Shown: positions 26,583 to 35,770, numbered from the stretch's first letter. The stretch is DNA of 64,000 nucleotides from Hyphomonadaceae bacterium (GCA_013001295.1 JABDMW010000040.1:124001-188000); one strand, 5' to 3'. Notes: generated from the sequence alone by a model not told the origin. Translations and numbers: made by a program.

Positions 26583-27184
26583 AACCTTCCCCCCAATGTT
26601 TTCCACTTACCTAACACCTTTGGATCATTCCTTAGGTGATACCCGTTTCTTAAATGCAAGGTCTGTGCCTCTTGGGTATGAAACTATCATTGCGAGCGCT
26701 GACTAACATAAGGTTAATAGAAATAAAGGTTAATCAAGATTTACGACTGTTAAACCAAGTAAATAAGTATTTATATTCAATTTATACAAGATTAAAGAGC
26801 TGTTACTTTAGAATTTTTACTTAGATAATCAAAGTATAAAAAAGAAAGCTCCAAGCAATTGCCAAATATAAATAAGCTCAAAAAAAGATGATATTTTTTT
26901 AAATTAGGTGTTTGCAGGCCCATATGACCCAATTCAGGCGCATAAACTTAACCTATGGTCAACACTTGGTAAAAGAATGGGAAAGGATTTGCGTCGCTTA
27001 CCGGGAACCTTGGTTTATCCCGAGTTAAAATATCGGCGAATTCCTTGCTTATCAAATGGCAGGTCTGCGAGAAAATGTGCTTTGCCCAGCAATAGTGTCC
27101 TGAAATGTCACGGAATTGGGCTTTTTACGCGGAGAACCTTTCACGACGACCAGGACTCGCAAGATGTCTCAGTATTGAACCGCC
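26583..27184. other. AT-rich gene-poor region of about 600 bp
   Basis: The stretch 26690-26930 is much richer in A/T than the rest of the window and has several GGTTAAT words. No frame looks coding. Short minus-strand readings near 26990-27090 look like possible coding debris but are interrupted. It may hold a promoter for the Sel1-like gene near 26600-26660. Confidence 0.45.
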
Positions 27185-27718
27185 TCAATCTGCGAGTTCC
27201 AGGAGTTTGAGCACGGTCCGCAAGTTGCGCGCCGTTGCGGGCACACCAAGTTTTTTCTCAACTTGGGTCGCCAGTTTGGAACGCCCGATCCCCTCCGGCG
27301 CATATAAATAAAATACGCTGTCAATGAGCTTAAATTGTTCTGTATCTATTTTTATGGCTTCTAGTGCGTGGAGATCGGGATCTGTGGCCGGAGACTTCAG
27401 AAATGAAAAATGCATGGTCTTGGGATCTTTGACCAAGGTCGCGAATGGATTGCGTTCTACAACTTGTTGCAAATCCTGTCTTTTTAAAACAAGTACGGCG
27501 GGTTTAAATCCGAACATTCTCTCGATCCGCCCTGCAATCTTGTCGGCAAGTTCATTGGCGTCAGTCGCGCCTGCCATAAAGACGCAATTACCGCTTTGAA
27601 TATAGGTCCGTATATTTTCAAAACCTTCGCCTTCTAAAAGCGCGCGCAGTTCTTTCATCGGTAGAATATTGTTTCCACCGACATTAATCCCGCGCAACAG
27701 TGCAATCCATGTTGTCAT
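27185..27718 (-). CDS. DUF1697 family protein
   Basis: This 177-residue protein has the hallmark opening TTWIALLRGINVGGNNILPMKELRALLEG, then TYIQSGNCVF, both diagnostic of DUF1697. LYAPEGIGRSKL and ARNLRTVLKLLEL are conserved in the C-terminal half. The family adopts a two-lobe fold of unknown biochemical role and is usually monocistronic. AGGA lies before the start. Nothing nearby suggests a pathway. Confidence 0.9.
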   Translation of the reverse strand: MTTWIALLRGINVGGNNILPMKELRALLEGEGFENIRTYIQSGNCVFMAGATDANELADKIAGRIERMFGFKPAVLVLKRQDLQQVVERNPFATLVKDPKTMHFSFLKSPATDPDLHALEAIKIDTEQFKLIDSVFYLYAPEGIGRSKLATQVEKKLGVPATARNLRTVLKLLELAD

Positions 27719-27793
27719 ACGGGCATCCTAATATTGACCCGATGCACTGGTAAAGGGTTCGCGCAAGCGGTCCAAAAAACTGCAGACCAATAC

Positions 27794-29407
27794 TTAACTG
27801 CCGACACCGCCAAAATTGACACCGGACAGGTCTGCCATATCGCGCTTCCACGTGACAAGATCATCATGAGAAAATTTTGAAAGATCGTCATGACCGCAGG
27901 CGCGGGCGAGAATTTTTATCAGTGTCACAGACGTTTCAAAAAACCTCGCTAATTGTTCGGCCGATTTCTCAGCTATCAGACGTGCAACGAGATGCTCCTT
28001 CTGGGACGCAATGCCGACCGGGCAATTGTTGGTATGACAAGCGCGCATACCCAGACAACCAATCGCTTGCAGCGCCGAATTTGCCACCGCGACGGCGTCG
28101 GCACCTAGCGCCAGAGCCTTCGCAAAATCGGCAGGTGTGCGCAAACCACCTGTGATAACCAAGCTTACATCTTGATGTCCGGTGCTGTCTAAGTGCCGGC
28201 GCGCGCGGGCCAAAGCGGGAATAGTCGGTACGGAAATATTGTCCCGGAAAATCAACGGAGCGGCACCGGTCCCGCCGCCGCGACCGTCCAGAATAATATA
28301 ATCGACGCCGACATCGAGTGCGGCGTCAATATCTTTTTCTATATGTTGAGCGGACAATTTGTACCCAATCGGAATACCTCCGGTAAATTCTCGTACCTTG
28401 TCGGCGAACTCTTTGATCTGCGAGGTTTCCGTCCAATCGGGAAAGCGAGCCGGCGAGACTGCCGGTTCCCCTGCTGGCAGATCCCGCACTTCAGCAATTT
28501 TGCCTTTGACTTTCTCACCAGGCAAATGCCCGCCCGTACCGGTTTTGGCGCCCTGCCCGCCTTTGAAATGGAAGGCCTGGACTTTCGAAAGCTTTTCCAT
28601 TTCGAACCCAAAGCGTCCGGACGCGAGTTCATAGAAATATTTGCTATTGGCTTCTTGTTCTTCCGGCAACATGCCGCCTTCACCTGAACAAATACCGGTG
28701 CCCGCTTTTTCAGCCCCCATTGCCAGTGCGACTTTGGCGGAGGCAGATAACGCTCCAAAACTCATATCCGATACAAACAGCGGAATATCCAGCTCCAGCG
28801 GTTTTTTGGCACGCGGGCCAATCACCGTTTTCGTCGCGACCGGATCATCATCGAGCAACGGCACTTTGTGAAGTTGGGCCGTGATAAACTGGATATCCTC
28901 CCAGCGCGGTAATTCGGTGAGCGGCACACCCATGGCCGCACTTTTCCCGTGATGGCCGGTTTTGGACAATCCGTCGCGGGCATAGGAATGGATCAACCCC
29001 GTATACGGCTCAGCAGGCGCACCGCCTGACGGATCCGCATACTGCCCCAGATAATCATCTCGCGCATAAGGCTGCGGGTTATCTTCATGCCATTCGGCGA
29101 CTTCGTCTTCATCAACAAAAACCTTGCCATCCTCAATCCAGGCCTTGAATTTATGCAGGGCCTCTTTGTTGTCATACTCGCTGACACCCGTGTCGATCCG
29201 AAAATCCCAATTATGGACGCCGCAAATCAAATTGTCGTCGTCGACATAGCCATCCTCAAGCAATGCGCCGCGGTGAAGACATCGCCCATAGAGAACTGAG
29301 ACATCGTCGTCATAGCGGATTATGACAAGATCGACATTCGCAACTAGGGCACCCGCCGGCTCCCGGTCTTTTAAGTCATTCCATTTGGCGATTGCAGTCG
29401 AATTCAT
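27794..29407 (-). CDS. Rieske-domain/FMN glutamate synthase-like fusion protein
   Basis: This 537-residue protein has two domains. Residues 1-100 are Rieske-like, with Cys43-x-His45-x16-Cys62-x2-His65, a complete [2Fe-2S] ligand set. Residues about 150-520 are the FMN-binding barrel of the glutamate synthase large subunit: SDMSFGALSASAKVALA, KGGQGAKTGTGGHLPG and DGRGGGTGAAP. The [3Fe-4S] motif Cys451-x5-Cys457-x4-Cys462 is intact. The glutaminase domain is absent, so it may be an oxidoreductase of unknown substrate. AAAGG precedes the ATG. No small GltD-type subunit is nearby. Confidence 0.88.
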   Translation of the reverse strand: MNSTAIAKWNDLKDREPAGALVANVDLVIIRYDDDVSVLYGRCLHRGALLEDGYVDDDNLICGVHNWDFRIDTGVSEYDNKEALHKFKAWIEDGKVFVDEDEVAEWHEDNPQPYARDDYLGQYADPSGGAPAEPYTGLIHSYARDGLSKTGHHGKSAAMGVPLTELPRWEDIQFITAQLHKVPLLDDDPVATKTVIGPRAKKPLELDIPLFVSDMSFGALSASAKVALAMGAEKAGTGICSGEGGMLPEEQEANSKYFYELASGRFGFEMEKLSKVQAFHFKGGQGAKTGTGGHLPGEKVKGKIAEVRDLPAGEPAVSPARFPDWTETSQIKEFADKVREFTGGIPIGYKLSAQHIEKDIDAALDVGVDYIILDGRGGGTGAAPLIFRDNISVPTIPALARARRHLDSTGHQDVSLVITGGLRTPADFAKALALGADAVAVANSALQAIGCLGMRACHTNNCPVGIASQKEHLVARLIAEKSAEQLARFFETSVTLIKILARACGHDDLSKFSHDDLVTWKRDMADLSGVNFGGVGS

Positions 29408-29596
29408 AAGTAGCCTTTAAAAAATATTGGGTGATTGCGTTTGTGACAGCCGTGTCTCAATTTGTGAAGTCACGATTTTGGGGCCTGGCCATTATTTGAA
29501 TCCCCAAAACAACAGAACCTATACTTCGTACATATTGCGACCTTGACAAAAAAAACATGTTCTTTATTTGTTCTTTTTCACTAGAGATCGGGGATC

Positions 29597-31786
29597 ATGA
29601 GAACGACCGCCTTTGGCATGCGCGAAACAAGAACGGCATTTAAACCGCCGACCCTGCCGCAATTCTATTATCATGAAAATTTTACATCCATGCTCGACTT
29701 TGTGCTCGAGCGGTATGCGCCGGTCCTGAACACCGATCACCAAGAGTTTCTCGACAGGTTTTCGGACCTGCCCTTCCCGGCCCAATGCCTGTATGTGCGC
29801 ATCGCCGGACGTAAAGGATCTGTGTTTGATCTGGCCAAACTCCCTTATCCTGAAATCCCGGACATATTCGGACAAGCCGAGCGTCTCCATCAAGGAGGAC
29901 TGGCCTTCCCCGTTGGCCCGCATGATTTTCCGGCCTTCCTCAACGTACTGACCAAGCCAGATCTGATCGCGCTGATGGCCGACCACCTCTGCGCATCCGC
30001 CTTCAAGCGGTCATGGAAAAAATCCATTCTGGTCGAAACCGCCTTAGCTCATCTCGATTTTGATATTGTGCATATTCCCGACCGGTTCATTGTTCAGGGC
30101 GGGCGCAACCCGTTTGCTTATCTCAGCTTCCTGTATTTCGGGAAGATCACGGAAAATCTACAACGCTTTACGTTGCGAGATTTAGGGCTGGTAAAAACCC
30201 CGGACTTCAAGACCGAATATGAAGCCCGGTTCGACACGCCTGACGAAGCGGACAGCGCCTTCTTCTTCGCCAGCGCCCTGCACGACTTCAAACATGGGTG
30301 CGATGACGCCACCACAGGGTTGATCGACACACTCGAGCAGTGGCCGGCTCCGATCGGCGATCAGGCAATCGCGTCCCGCGATAAACTCTTACAAAAGCTC
30401 GGTGGCCTCGCTGAACGATTGAACGATATCGACACGGCGGTTCATCTCTATGCGCAAAGCGACACGCCCTTATGCAATGAACGCCTGATCCGACTGCGTT
30501 ACGCGCGCGGCGATCAGGATTGGTGTCGGGAACGGCTCGAAGCCTTGATCGAAAATCCGGGTACGGATGACGAATATTATTTCGCCGAAGATTTTTATCG
30601 CCGCAAGTTTAAGAAAAAACGCACCAGCCGGATGACCGAGCTCTTACGCTCTGGCGAAACGCTGGAACTGGATGAAAGTTTTCGTGGGCAACCGGAATAC
30701 GCGGCCGCGAAACATTACGAACGTCAAGGATGGACGGCAACGCGAACGGAGAACGGGGTCTGGCGCATGTTGTTCGGCCTGTTGTTTTGGGATGAAATAT
30801 ACTGCTCCAAACACACGCGCATTCACAACAGTTTCGAACGCCTGCCTGCTGATCTAAAATCCGGGGCGTTTTATGAACTCGTAAACGACAGCGTCGAAGA
30901 AAAACTGGCCGGGCTTGCCGACGCGGGTAAAACCCATATTCAACTCCTCAAAACCATGGGTCTTCATCACGGAACGCCCAATGGTATTTTCCGGTGGTCA
31001 GGCGCCGGTTTCGACAGTGTACAATCCCTGCTCACTTGCGCCCCGCCGGACGCGCTCGCGCACATGCTGCGCCTGATGGCCAAAAACTATGCCCAATCCA
31101 AGGACGGCTTCCCAGATTTGATGTTAGTTCGTGATAACGACATCCGGTTTATCGAGGTTAAAGCGGAAGGCGATGTCATCCGTCGCAATCAGCTCACTCG
31201 GATACAGCAATTGCGAGCCGCCGGGCTTAAAGCTGATATCGCCCGCATCAATTGGGTGATGGATCCAAAGCAAATCTATGTCGTTGTCGATGTCGAGACC
31301 ACAGGCGGGCGCGCCGGCAATCACCGTGTCACCGAAATCGGCGCGGTCAAAGTCCAAAACGGTCACGTGATTGATGAGTTTCAAACATTGCTCAATCCGG
31401 AGCGCGCGATCCCCGCCAATATCACCACCCTCACCGGGATCAGTAATGAAATGGTCAAAGACGCACCGCTGTTTGAAAGCGTCGCCGACGATTTCGCAAC
31501 CTTTCTCGAGGGGTCAATTTTCGTCGCCCATAATGTCGGCTTTGATTACGGGTTTATTGGCACCGAGTTCGGCCGCCTTGGTCGGCAATTCCGCATGCCG
31601 AAAATGTGCACGGTCGCCTCTATGCGCAAAATGTATCCCGGACATAAATCCTATAGTCTCAAGAATTTATGCCGGGAATATCATATCGACCTCACCTCCC
31701 ATCACCGCGCCCTGGGTGACGCCAAAGCCGCCACTGAGCTGTTATTCCTGGTCAATGAAAAACGCGTTGAGTTGTCAGACAAATAA
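29597..31786 (+). CDS. FAN1-like VRR-NUC nuclease fused to a DEDDh 3'-5' exonuclease
   Basis: The protein has 729 residues. The N-terminal part matches bacterial FAN1: LPFPAQCLYVRIAGRKGSVF resembles its winged-helix region, followed by a helical repeat zone. The VRR-NUC domain holds PD-(D/E)xK residues Asp507 (FPDL), Glu520 and Lys522 (IEVKAEGD). From about residue 556 a DnaQ-like exonuclease follows: Asp565/Glu567 (VDVETTGG), Asp650 (AHNVGFDYGF), His703 and Asp708 (HHRALGD). Both active sites look complete. FAN1 cuts flaps and interstrand cross-link intermediates, so the added exonuclease suggests a combined cross-link repair enzyme. Confidence 0.9.
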   Translation: MRTTAFGMRETRTAFKPPTLPQFYYHENFTSMLDFVLERYAPVLNTDHQEFLDRFSDLPFPAQCLYVRIAGRKGSVFDLAKLPYPEIPDIFGQAERLHQGGLAFPVGPHDFPAFLNVLTKPDLIALMADHLCASAFKRSWKKSILVETALAHLDFDIVHIPDRFIVQGGRNPFAYLSFLYFGKITENLQRFTLRDLGLVKTPDFKTEYEARFDTPDEADSAFFFASALHDFKHGCDDATTGLIDTLEQWPAPIGDQAIASRDKLLQKLGGLAERLNDIDTAVHLYAQSDTPLCNERLIRLRYARGDQDWCRERLEALIENPGTDDEYYFAEDFYRRKFKKKRTSRMTELLRSGETLELDESFRGQPEYAAAKHYERQGWTATRTENGVWRMLFGLLFWDEIYCSKHTRIHNSFERLPADLKSGAFYELVNDSVEEKLAGLADAGKTHIQLLKTMGLHHGTPNGIFRWSGAGFDSVQSLLTCAPPDALAHMLRLMAKNYAQSKDGFPDLMLVRDNDIRFIEVKAEGDVIRRNQLTRIQQLRAAGLKADIARINWVMDPKQIYVVVDVETTGGRAGNHRVTEIGAVKVQNGHVIDEFQTLLNPERAIPANITTLTGISNEMVKDAPLFESVADDFATFLEGSIFVAHNVGFDYGFIGTEFGRLGRQFRMPKMCTVASMRKMYPGHKSYSLKNLCREYHIDLTSHHRALGDAKAATELLFLVNEKRVELSDK

Positions 31787-31870
31787 GTCGCGCATAACGG
31801 TTATTAGTAGCTCTTTGCCCCTTCTCCCCATTTGCGCTATACTCGCCGCAAAAGAACAAGGGGGAATGCA

Positions 31871-32329
31871 ATGAAGACAACATCAAATATAACGATCGAG
31901 GCACCGGCCTCACTGGTTTTTCTCTGGCTAGAGGACGCTGATCGACTCAAGCAATGGGTGCCGAATTTGATCGAAGACGAAGCCCTTGTGGAAACGCCGG
32001 AAAAAGTCGGGTCAAAATTCCGGCAGGTCTTTTCTGAACGTGGCAAAGAAATGGTGATGATTGGCGAAATCACCGAATATATCGAGAATGAGCGCATGCG
32101 CGTCGATATATGCGGGGATATGTTTGATCTTGATTTGCAATACTCATTTAAGGCTGAGGGCGCAGCCCGGACCCATCTTACCCAAGAGACAAGCATCAAA
32201 TTCAAGGGTATGATGAAACTGTTGACGCCCATCTTTGCTGTAATGAATATATTCATGGGCAGTAAAGCCCAGGACGAAGCGTTAAGCAGGATGAAACAAT
32301 TGGCCGAGGCTGAACACAAGGGCGCTTGA
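31871..32329 (+). CDS. SRPBCC (START/polyketide-cyclase-like) ligand-binding protein, copy A
   Basis: ATG 31871 has AAGGGGGA upstream and gives 152 residues, exactly the length of the next gene. The SRPBCC helix-grip pattern is visible: IEAPASLVFLWLEDADRLKQWVPN at the start and a long C-terminal helix (DEALSRMKQLAEAEHKGA). Such proteins bind hydrophobic ligands in a deep cavity; no catalytic residues can be assigned. It is a tandem paralogue of the gene at 32515, 185 bases downstream. The function is unknown. Confidence 0.82.
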   Translation: MKTTSNITIEAPASLVFLWLEDADRLKQWVPNLIEDEALVETPEKVGSKFRQVFSERGKEMVMIGEITEYIENERMRVDICGDMFDLDLQYSFKAEGAARTHLTQETSIKFKGMMKLLTPIFAVMNIFMGSKAQDEALSRMKQLAEAEHKGA

Positions 32330-32514
32330 TAAATAAGTTCAGCTATTGATCCGGATGTCGCTCCAGGATGATATCGCGGATCGCGATGCAATTGCCTTTG
32401 TCATTGCGCTTGAGCGACACACCACCGTCGCCGTCTTTAGAAGTCATGCGTTTTCCGGTCTTTGCGCATAAATGACCTGGCGAAATAATAGAGGAAACAA
32501 CAAGGGGGAGAATT

Positions 32515-32973
32515 ATGAAATCCAATGCGACTGTTACCATCAATGCACCCGCAGATATGGTGTTTTTATGGCTGGAGGACAATGACAGGCTGAAAAAATG
32601 GGTGCCGAATATTGTTGAAGACGAAACCATTCTGGACACACCGGACAAAGTCGGATCAAAATTTCGACAGGTCTATCTGGAGCGCGGCAAAGAAATGGAA
32701 ATGTTCGGCGAGCTTACGGAATACATTGAGAATGAGCGTATGCGGCTCGACATCACCGGAGATATGTTCGACATGGATCTGATCTATATTTTAACGCCGC
32801 AAGGCCCGGAAACATCCCAGTTAGAGCAAAACACAACAATCAAGTTTAAGGGCTTGATGAAATTCCTGTCTCCAATCTTTAGCGTGATGGCTAAATTGGG
32901 CGGCGACAAGGCCACGAAAGTCAGCCTCGACCGCCTAAAACAAATGGCGGAGGCTGAGCACAAAAACACCTAA
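32515..32973 (+). CDS. SRPBCC ligand-binding protein, copy B
   Basis: The protein has 152 residues with CAAGGGGGAGA before the ATG. It matches copy A over its whole length, including identical stretches such as KVGSKFRQV, ERGKEM, EYIENERMR and IKFKG. The two differ mainly in the segment following the central strands (ILTPQGPETSQLEQNTT versus FKAEGAARTHLTQETS), which would line the cavity, so ligand preference may have diverged. It is the product of a local duplication. The ligand and role are unknown. Confidence 0.82.
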   Translation: MKSNATVTINAPADMVFLWLEDNDRLKKWVPNIVEDETILDTPDKVGSKFRQVYLERGKEMEMFGELTEYIENERMRLDITGDMFDMDLIYILTPQGPETSQLEQNTTIKFKGLMKFLSPIFSVMAKLGGDKATKVSLDRLKQMAEAEHKNT

Positions 32974-33055
32974 ATTAAAAAATTGCGACGGAAATTGCTG
33001 GACCGCCCGTTGGTATAAGTGAGAGAGGCATGATAAACAAAGCGGGGAGATACCA

Positions 33056-34021
33056 ATGCGCTTTCTTACGACACTTGCATCTGTTGCCTTTTTAACGGCC
33101 GCAATCAGTTCCGGTGCGATCCCGGGCACAGTTCCACAAGCCGAAGCCCAAGCGGCCACCCAGAAAACCCACCGATTTACCCTAGAAGACTACAAACGCC
33201 GCTATATCCTGTATACGCCGCGCGGCGCCGACCGGTTGGCCGGGGACCGTCCTCTGGTTCTCGTCCTGCACGGCGGCGGTGGTAAAGACCGCGGCATGGT
33301 CAATGTGACAAAGAAACGGTGGAACCAGCTCGCTGATCAGTACGGGTTTTACGTCGCCTACCCCAATGCCCTCGATGGTCATTGGGATTTTGGCGAAGGC
33401 AAGGTCTCAAACGGGCTGAAACGCCGCGTCGATGATCTCGCCTATTTCGATTTCGTGATCAATGATGTCAGCGCCCGCGCTAATATTGATCAAAGCCGGG
33501 TTTTTGCGACCGGGATTTCGCGTGGTGGACAGGCCTCTTATTTTCTGGCGTGCAACATGCCGGAGCGAATACGGGCTGTGATGCCGGTCACCATGCCGCT
33601 TCCCGATTTCATGGGCAATGAGTGTAAGAAAGGCCCGCCTGTCGGCATTGCGATCATGAATGGCACGGCCGATCCGATCGTCCCCTATGACGGTGGCCAG
33701 ATCAAAGTGTTTCGTAAAACCCGCGGCCTGGTCCGCTCTACGGACGCGACCGTGAATCTGTGGCGCACTCGTAATCAATGCGGCCAGCGCCCCACTTCAA
33801 CCCGTCATATCGATGAAAAGGACGATGGCACTTCGGTGGATATTTATGATTGGGCCAATTGTCGCGGCGCACCGGTCATGCTCTACCGCGTCAATGGCGG
33901 TGGGCATACCTGGGCCTCAGGAAAACAGTATTTACGCGAACGCCGTATCGGTAAAACCTCGTATGAAATCGATGCGGCCGATGAAGGCTGGAAATTCTTT
34001 TCGAGATTTTCTGCCCGCTAG
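33056..34021 (+). CDS. Secreted PHB-depolymerase/LpqC-type esterase
   Basis: This 321-residue protein has a signal peptide (roughly residues 1-31, ending near AEAQA). LVLVLHGGGGKDRG is the oxyanion region and FATGISRGGQASYFLAC carries the nucleophile elbow G-I-S-R-G. NGTADPIVPYDGG holds the catalytic Asp and GGGHTWASG the His. This matches the esterase/PHB-depolymerase family that includes LpqC and feruloyl esterases. It would hydrolyse polyester or aromatic ester substrates in the periplasm or outside. CGGGGAGA precedes the start. Confidence 0.87.
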   Translation: MRFLTTLASVAFLTAAISSGAIPGTVPQAEAQAATQKTHRFTLEDYKRRYILYTPRGADRLAGDRPLVLVLHGGGGKDRGMVNVTKKRWNQLADQYGFYVAYPNALDGHWDFGEGKVSNGLKRRVDDLAYFDFVINDVSARANIDQSRVFATGISRGGQASYFLACNMPERIRAVMPVTMPLPDFMGNECKKGPPVGIAIMNGTADPIVPYDGGQIKVFRKTRGLVRSTDATVNLWRTRNQCGQRPTSTRHIDEKDDGTSVDIYDWANCRGAPVMLYRVNGGGHTWASGKQYLRERRIGKTSYEIDAADEGWKFFSRFSAR

Positions 34022-34032
34022 TTGAAAACTGC

Positions 34033-34488
34033 TTAAATAACTTGCGGTTTTGGCAGCTTGCGAAAATTTGCAATCCACGGGAAAAGTAATGGTAGATACC
34101 ACGGTAGGCTTAGTAAAAGCATCATTGAGATCGGATACAAAGGCTCCATCGCTCCCATTGTGGGATCGCGAAGCTCAATAATTCGGGCTTCGAGTGCTTT
34201 TAAAAACCAGATTTGTCCCAAGAAACATGCCGTCACAAAAACTGTAACGATGACAACAAGTCGACGTCTTTGCCGATATAGTTGTCGCAGCGCCGTAAAA
34301 AGGTAGAAAGCCGCCAAGCAAAGCGCCAAGGTTATCAACCCGATATTTACGACAATGCCAGAGCCCTCGAGTCTGGCCACGAATACAAACGAGAACGTCA
34401 TATAAGCAAGATAGGTCAGGCTGATAAAGCTGAGCCATCGCAGTATATTTTGCGACAAACTCAGTGGGTAGCTGGTTGTATCAGACAT
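34033..34488 (-). CDS. Small integral membrane protein, unknown
   Basis: ATG 34488, with GGAGAG upstream, gives 151 residues. Four hydrophobic helices are apparent (about residues 14-38, 43-65, 76-98, 118-145), with an Arg-rich loop RQLYRQRRRL on the cytoplasmic side by the positive-inside rule. I do not recognise a family. It is convergent with the secreted esterase across 11 bases and has no operon partner. Confidence 0.65.
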   Translation of the reverse strand: MSDTTSYPLSLSQNILRWLSFISLTYLAYMTFSFVFVARLEGSGIVVNIGLITLALCLAAFYLFTALRQLYRQRRRLVVIVTVFVTACFLGQIWFLKALEARIIELRDPTMGAMEPLYPISMMLLLSLPWYLPLLFPWIANFRKLPKPQVI

Positions 34489-34571
34489 ATTAGAATCTCT
34501 CCTTACCGCCAAAGGTAACGGTAAGGCTTAAAGTCTAAGTTAAAGCAAACGGGAAGGAGCTATGACAATAA

Positions 34572-35264
34572 CTACCCGTCGTAAAATGTCACCAATTCTT
34601 CGAGCGCTGCGCGGTCAGAAACCAGATCGTTGACCGGCTGATCGGGATCCGCATAGCCCATGCTCATGCCGACCAGGATTTCCTGGTCTTCCGTATGCTT
34701 GGTGAACTCTCGCACTGAGTCCGGCCAGCCGCGCCAGGCGCCTTGCGGCGCCGTATGCAGGCCTTGTTCACGCGCCAGGAGCATCAGGCTTTGCACATAA
34801 ATCCCGATATCCAGATGCTGCGGCATGCCCAGTCGTTTATCACCAACGATCAGAATGCCAACCGGGGCTCCGAAAAAAGAGAAATTCTTGGCCACTTGCA
34901 TCAAGCGCGCCGTCTTGTCGTCTTTTGGAATTTCCAGCAACGCATACATGTCCTCGCCGAGCTTATAACGCCAGCTACGCATTGGCTCCCACAAGGGCGA
35001 CGGATAGGCTTGGTGGGTTTCCTGCTCAAAATCCTGCTTCATCATTTTTGCCATAATGCCATTTCTAAATGTTTCCAAAGGCTCACCGGTCAACACGTGT
35101 ACATTCCACGGCTGCAGATTGCCGCCACTGGCCGTACGGCGCGCGGTTTCAAAAATACCAGTCAGTACATCCTTGGGCACCGGCTTATCGAGAAAGGCCC
35201 GTGTCGTGATACGTGTGTTGATAGCGTCCGTGACGCTCGTCGATTTATCGGTATTAATTGTCAT
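34572..35264 (-). CDS. Nitroreductase family flavoprotein
   Basis: The protein has 230 residues. RITTRAFLDKPVPKDVLTGIFETARRTASGGNLQPWNVHVLTG is the classic FMN-binding N-terminal region, in which the Arg pair contacts the phosphate and GGNLQPW caps the flavin. QSLMLLAREQGLHTAP and GMSMGYADPDQPVN close the family signature. These enzymes reduce nitroaromatics, quinones or other acceptors using NAD(P)H; the specific substrate is unknown. It is cytoplasmic with a weak GAG ribosome site. Confidence 0.88.
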   Translation of the reverse strand: MTINTDKSTSVTDAINTRITTRAFLDKPVPKDVLTGIFETARRTASGGNLQPWNVHVLTGEPLETFRNGIMAKMMKQDFEQETHQAYPSPLWEPMRSWRYKLGEDMYALLEIPKDDKTARLMQVAKNFSFFGAPVGILIVGDKRLGMPQHLDIGIYVQSLMLLAREQGLHTAPQGAWRGWPDSVREFTKHTEDQEILVGMSMGYADPDQPVNDLVSDRAALEELVTFYDG

Positions 35265-35326
35265 TGAAACTCGCTTGAAATTCGGAAGATGGGTATTTTT
35301 ATGCCCAAGTTGGGGCGAACTTCAAG

Positions 35327-35500
35327 CTACTTCTTTTTGCGAAATCTATTCACCCAGGCCAGCAACACATAGTCGAGTGCGCCGACGGCAAAACCTGCCC
35401 CAATACCGTAAGAAATACTTTCAAACTTTTGGAAAACCAAAAACCCTATACCGACCCCGATTATCAGAGCGCTGAAAAGAGGTCCTTCTTCGAGCTTCAC
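35327..35500 (-). CDS. 57-residue membrane miniprotein coupled to upstream gene
   Basis: Reading from GTG 35500, the frame encodes 57 residues with two hydrophobic segments (ALIIGVGIGFLVF and YGIGAGFAVGALDYVLLAWV) and a basic end NRFRKKK, ending in TAG at 35327. The stop of the upstream membrane gene (35504-35506) lies 3 bases from this GTG, so it could be translated by re-initiation. Its two-helix layout resembles the upstream protein. The coding call rests on composition, topology and coupling; no family is known to me. Confidence 0.55.
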   Translation of the reverse strand: MKLEEGPLFSALIIGVGIGFLVFQKFESISYGIGAGFAVGALDYVLLAWVNRFRKKK

Positions 35501-35503
35501 TTT

Positions 35504-35770
35504 TTATTGAATGCGCTGCAACGCCGCAGCTGCTGAAGATTGGCCTTTGAGTTCGTCTTCCAGTTTCGCTTTCCAATTATCAACAAGCATGCCGACGAGA
35601 AAATATTCCATGACACCGACCGCGAAGAAAATCCAAGCCAACCTAGGGTCGATCTTGTCATGAATATAAAAAACGAATGCCAATACAAAAAATACAATTG
35701 GAAAGAAATATTGTATTTTTGACATCATACGAATTGACTGTTTGCGATCTTCTAGCTCTTCCTGATCCAT
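35504..35770 (-). CDS. Small two-helix membrane protein
   Basis: This 88-residue protein has a charged N-terminus (MDQEELEDRKQSIRMM), then two membrane helices (about 20-37 and 43-60) and an amphipathic C-terminal helix containing KAKLEDELKGQSSAAAALQ. I recognise no family. It probably forms a two-gene unit with the 57-residue membrane ORF downstream. Such small charged/hydrophobic proteins often modulate larger membrane complexes, but there is no direct indication here. Confidence 0.6.
   Translation of the reverse strand: MDQEELEDRKQSIRMMSKIQYFFPIVFFVLAFVFYIHDKIDPRLAWIFFAVGVMEYFLVGMLVDNWKAKLEDELKGQSSAAAALQRIQ

Noticed and set aside
26908-27210. 100-codon plus-strand frame in the gap before DUF1697
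   Set aside because: It overlaps the DUF1697 gene end, has poor composition and no recognisable motif.
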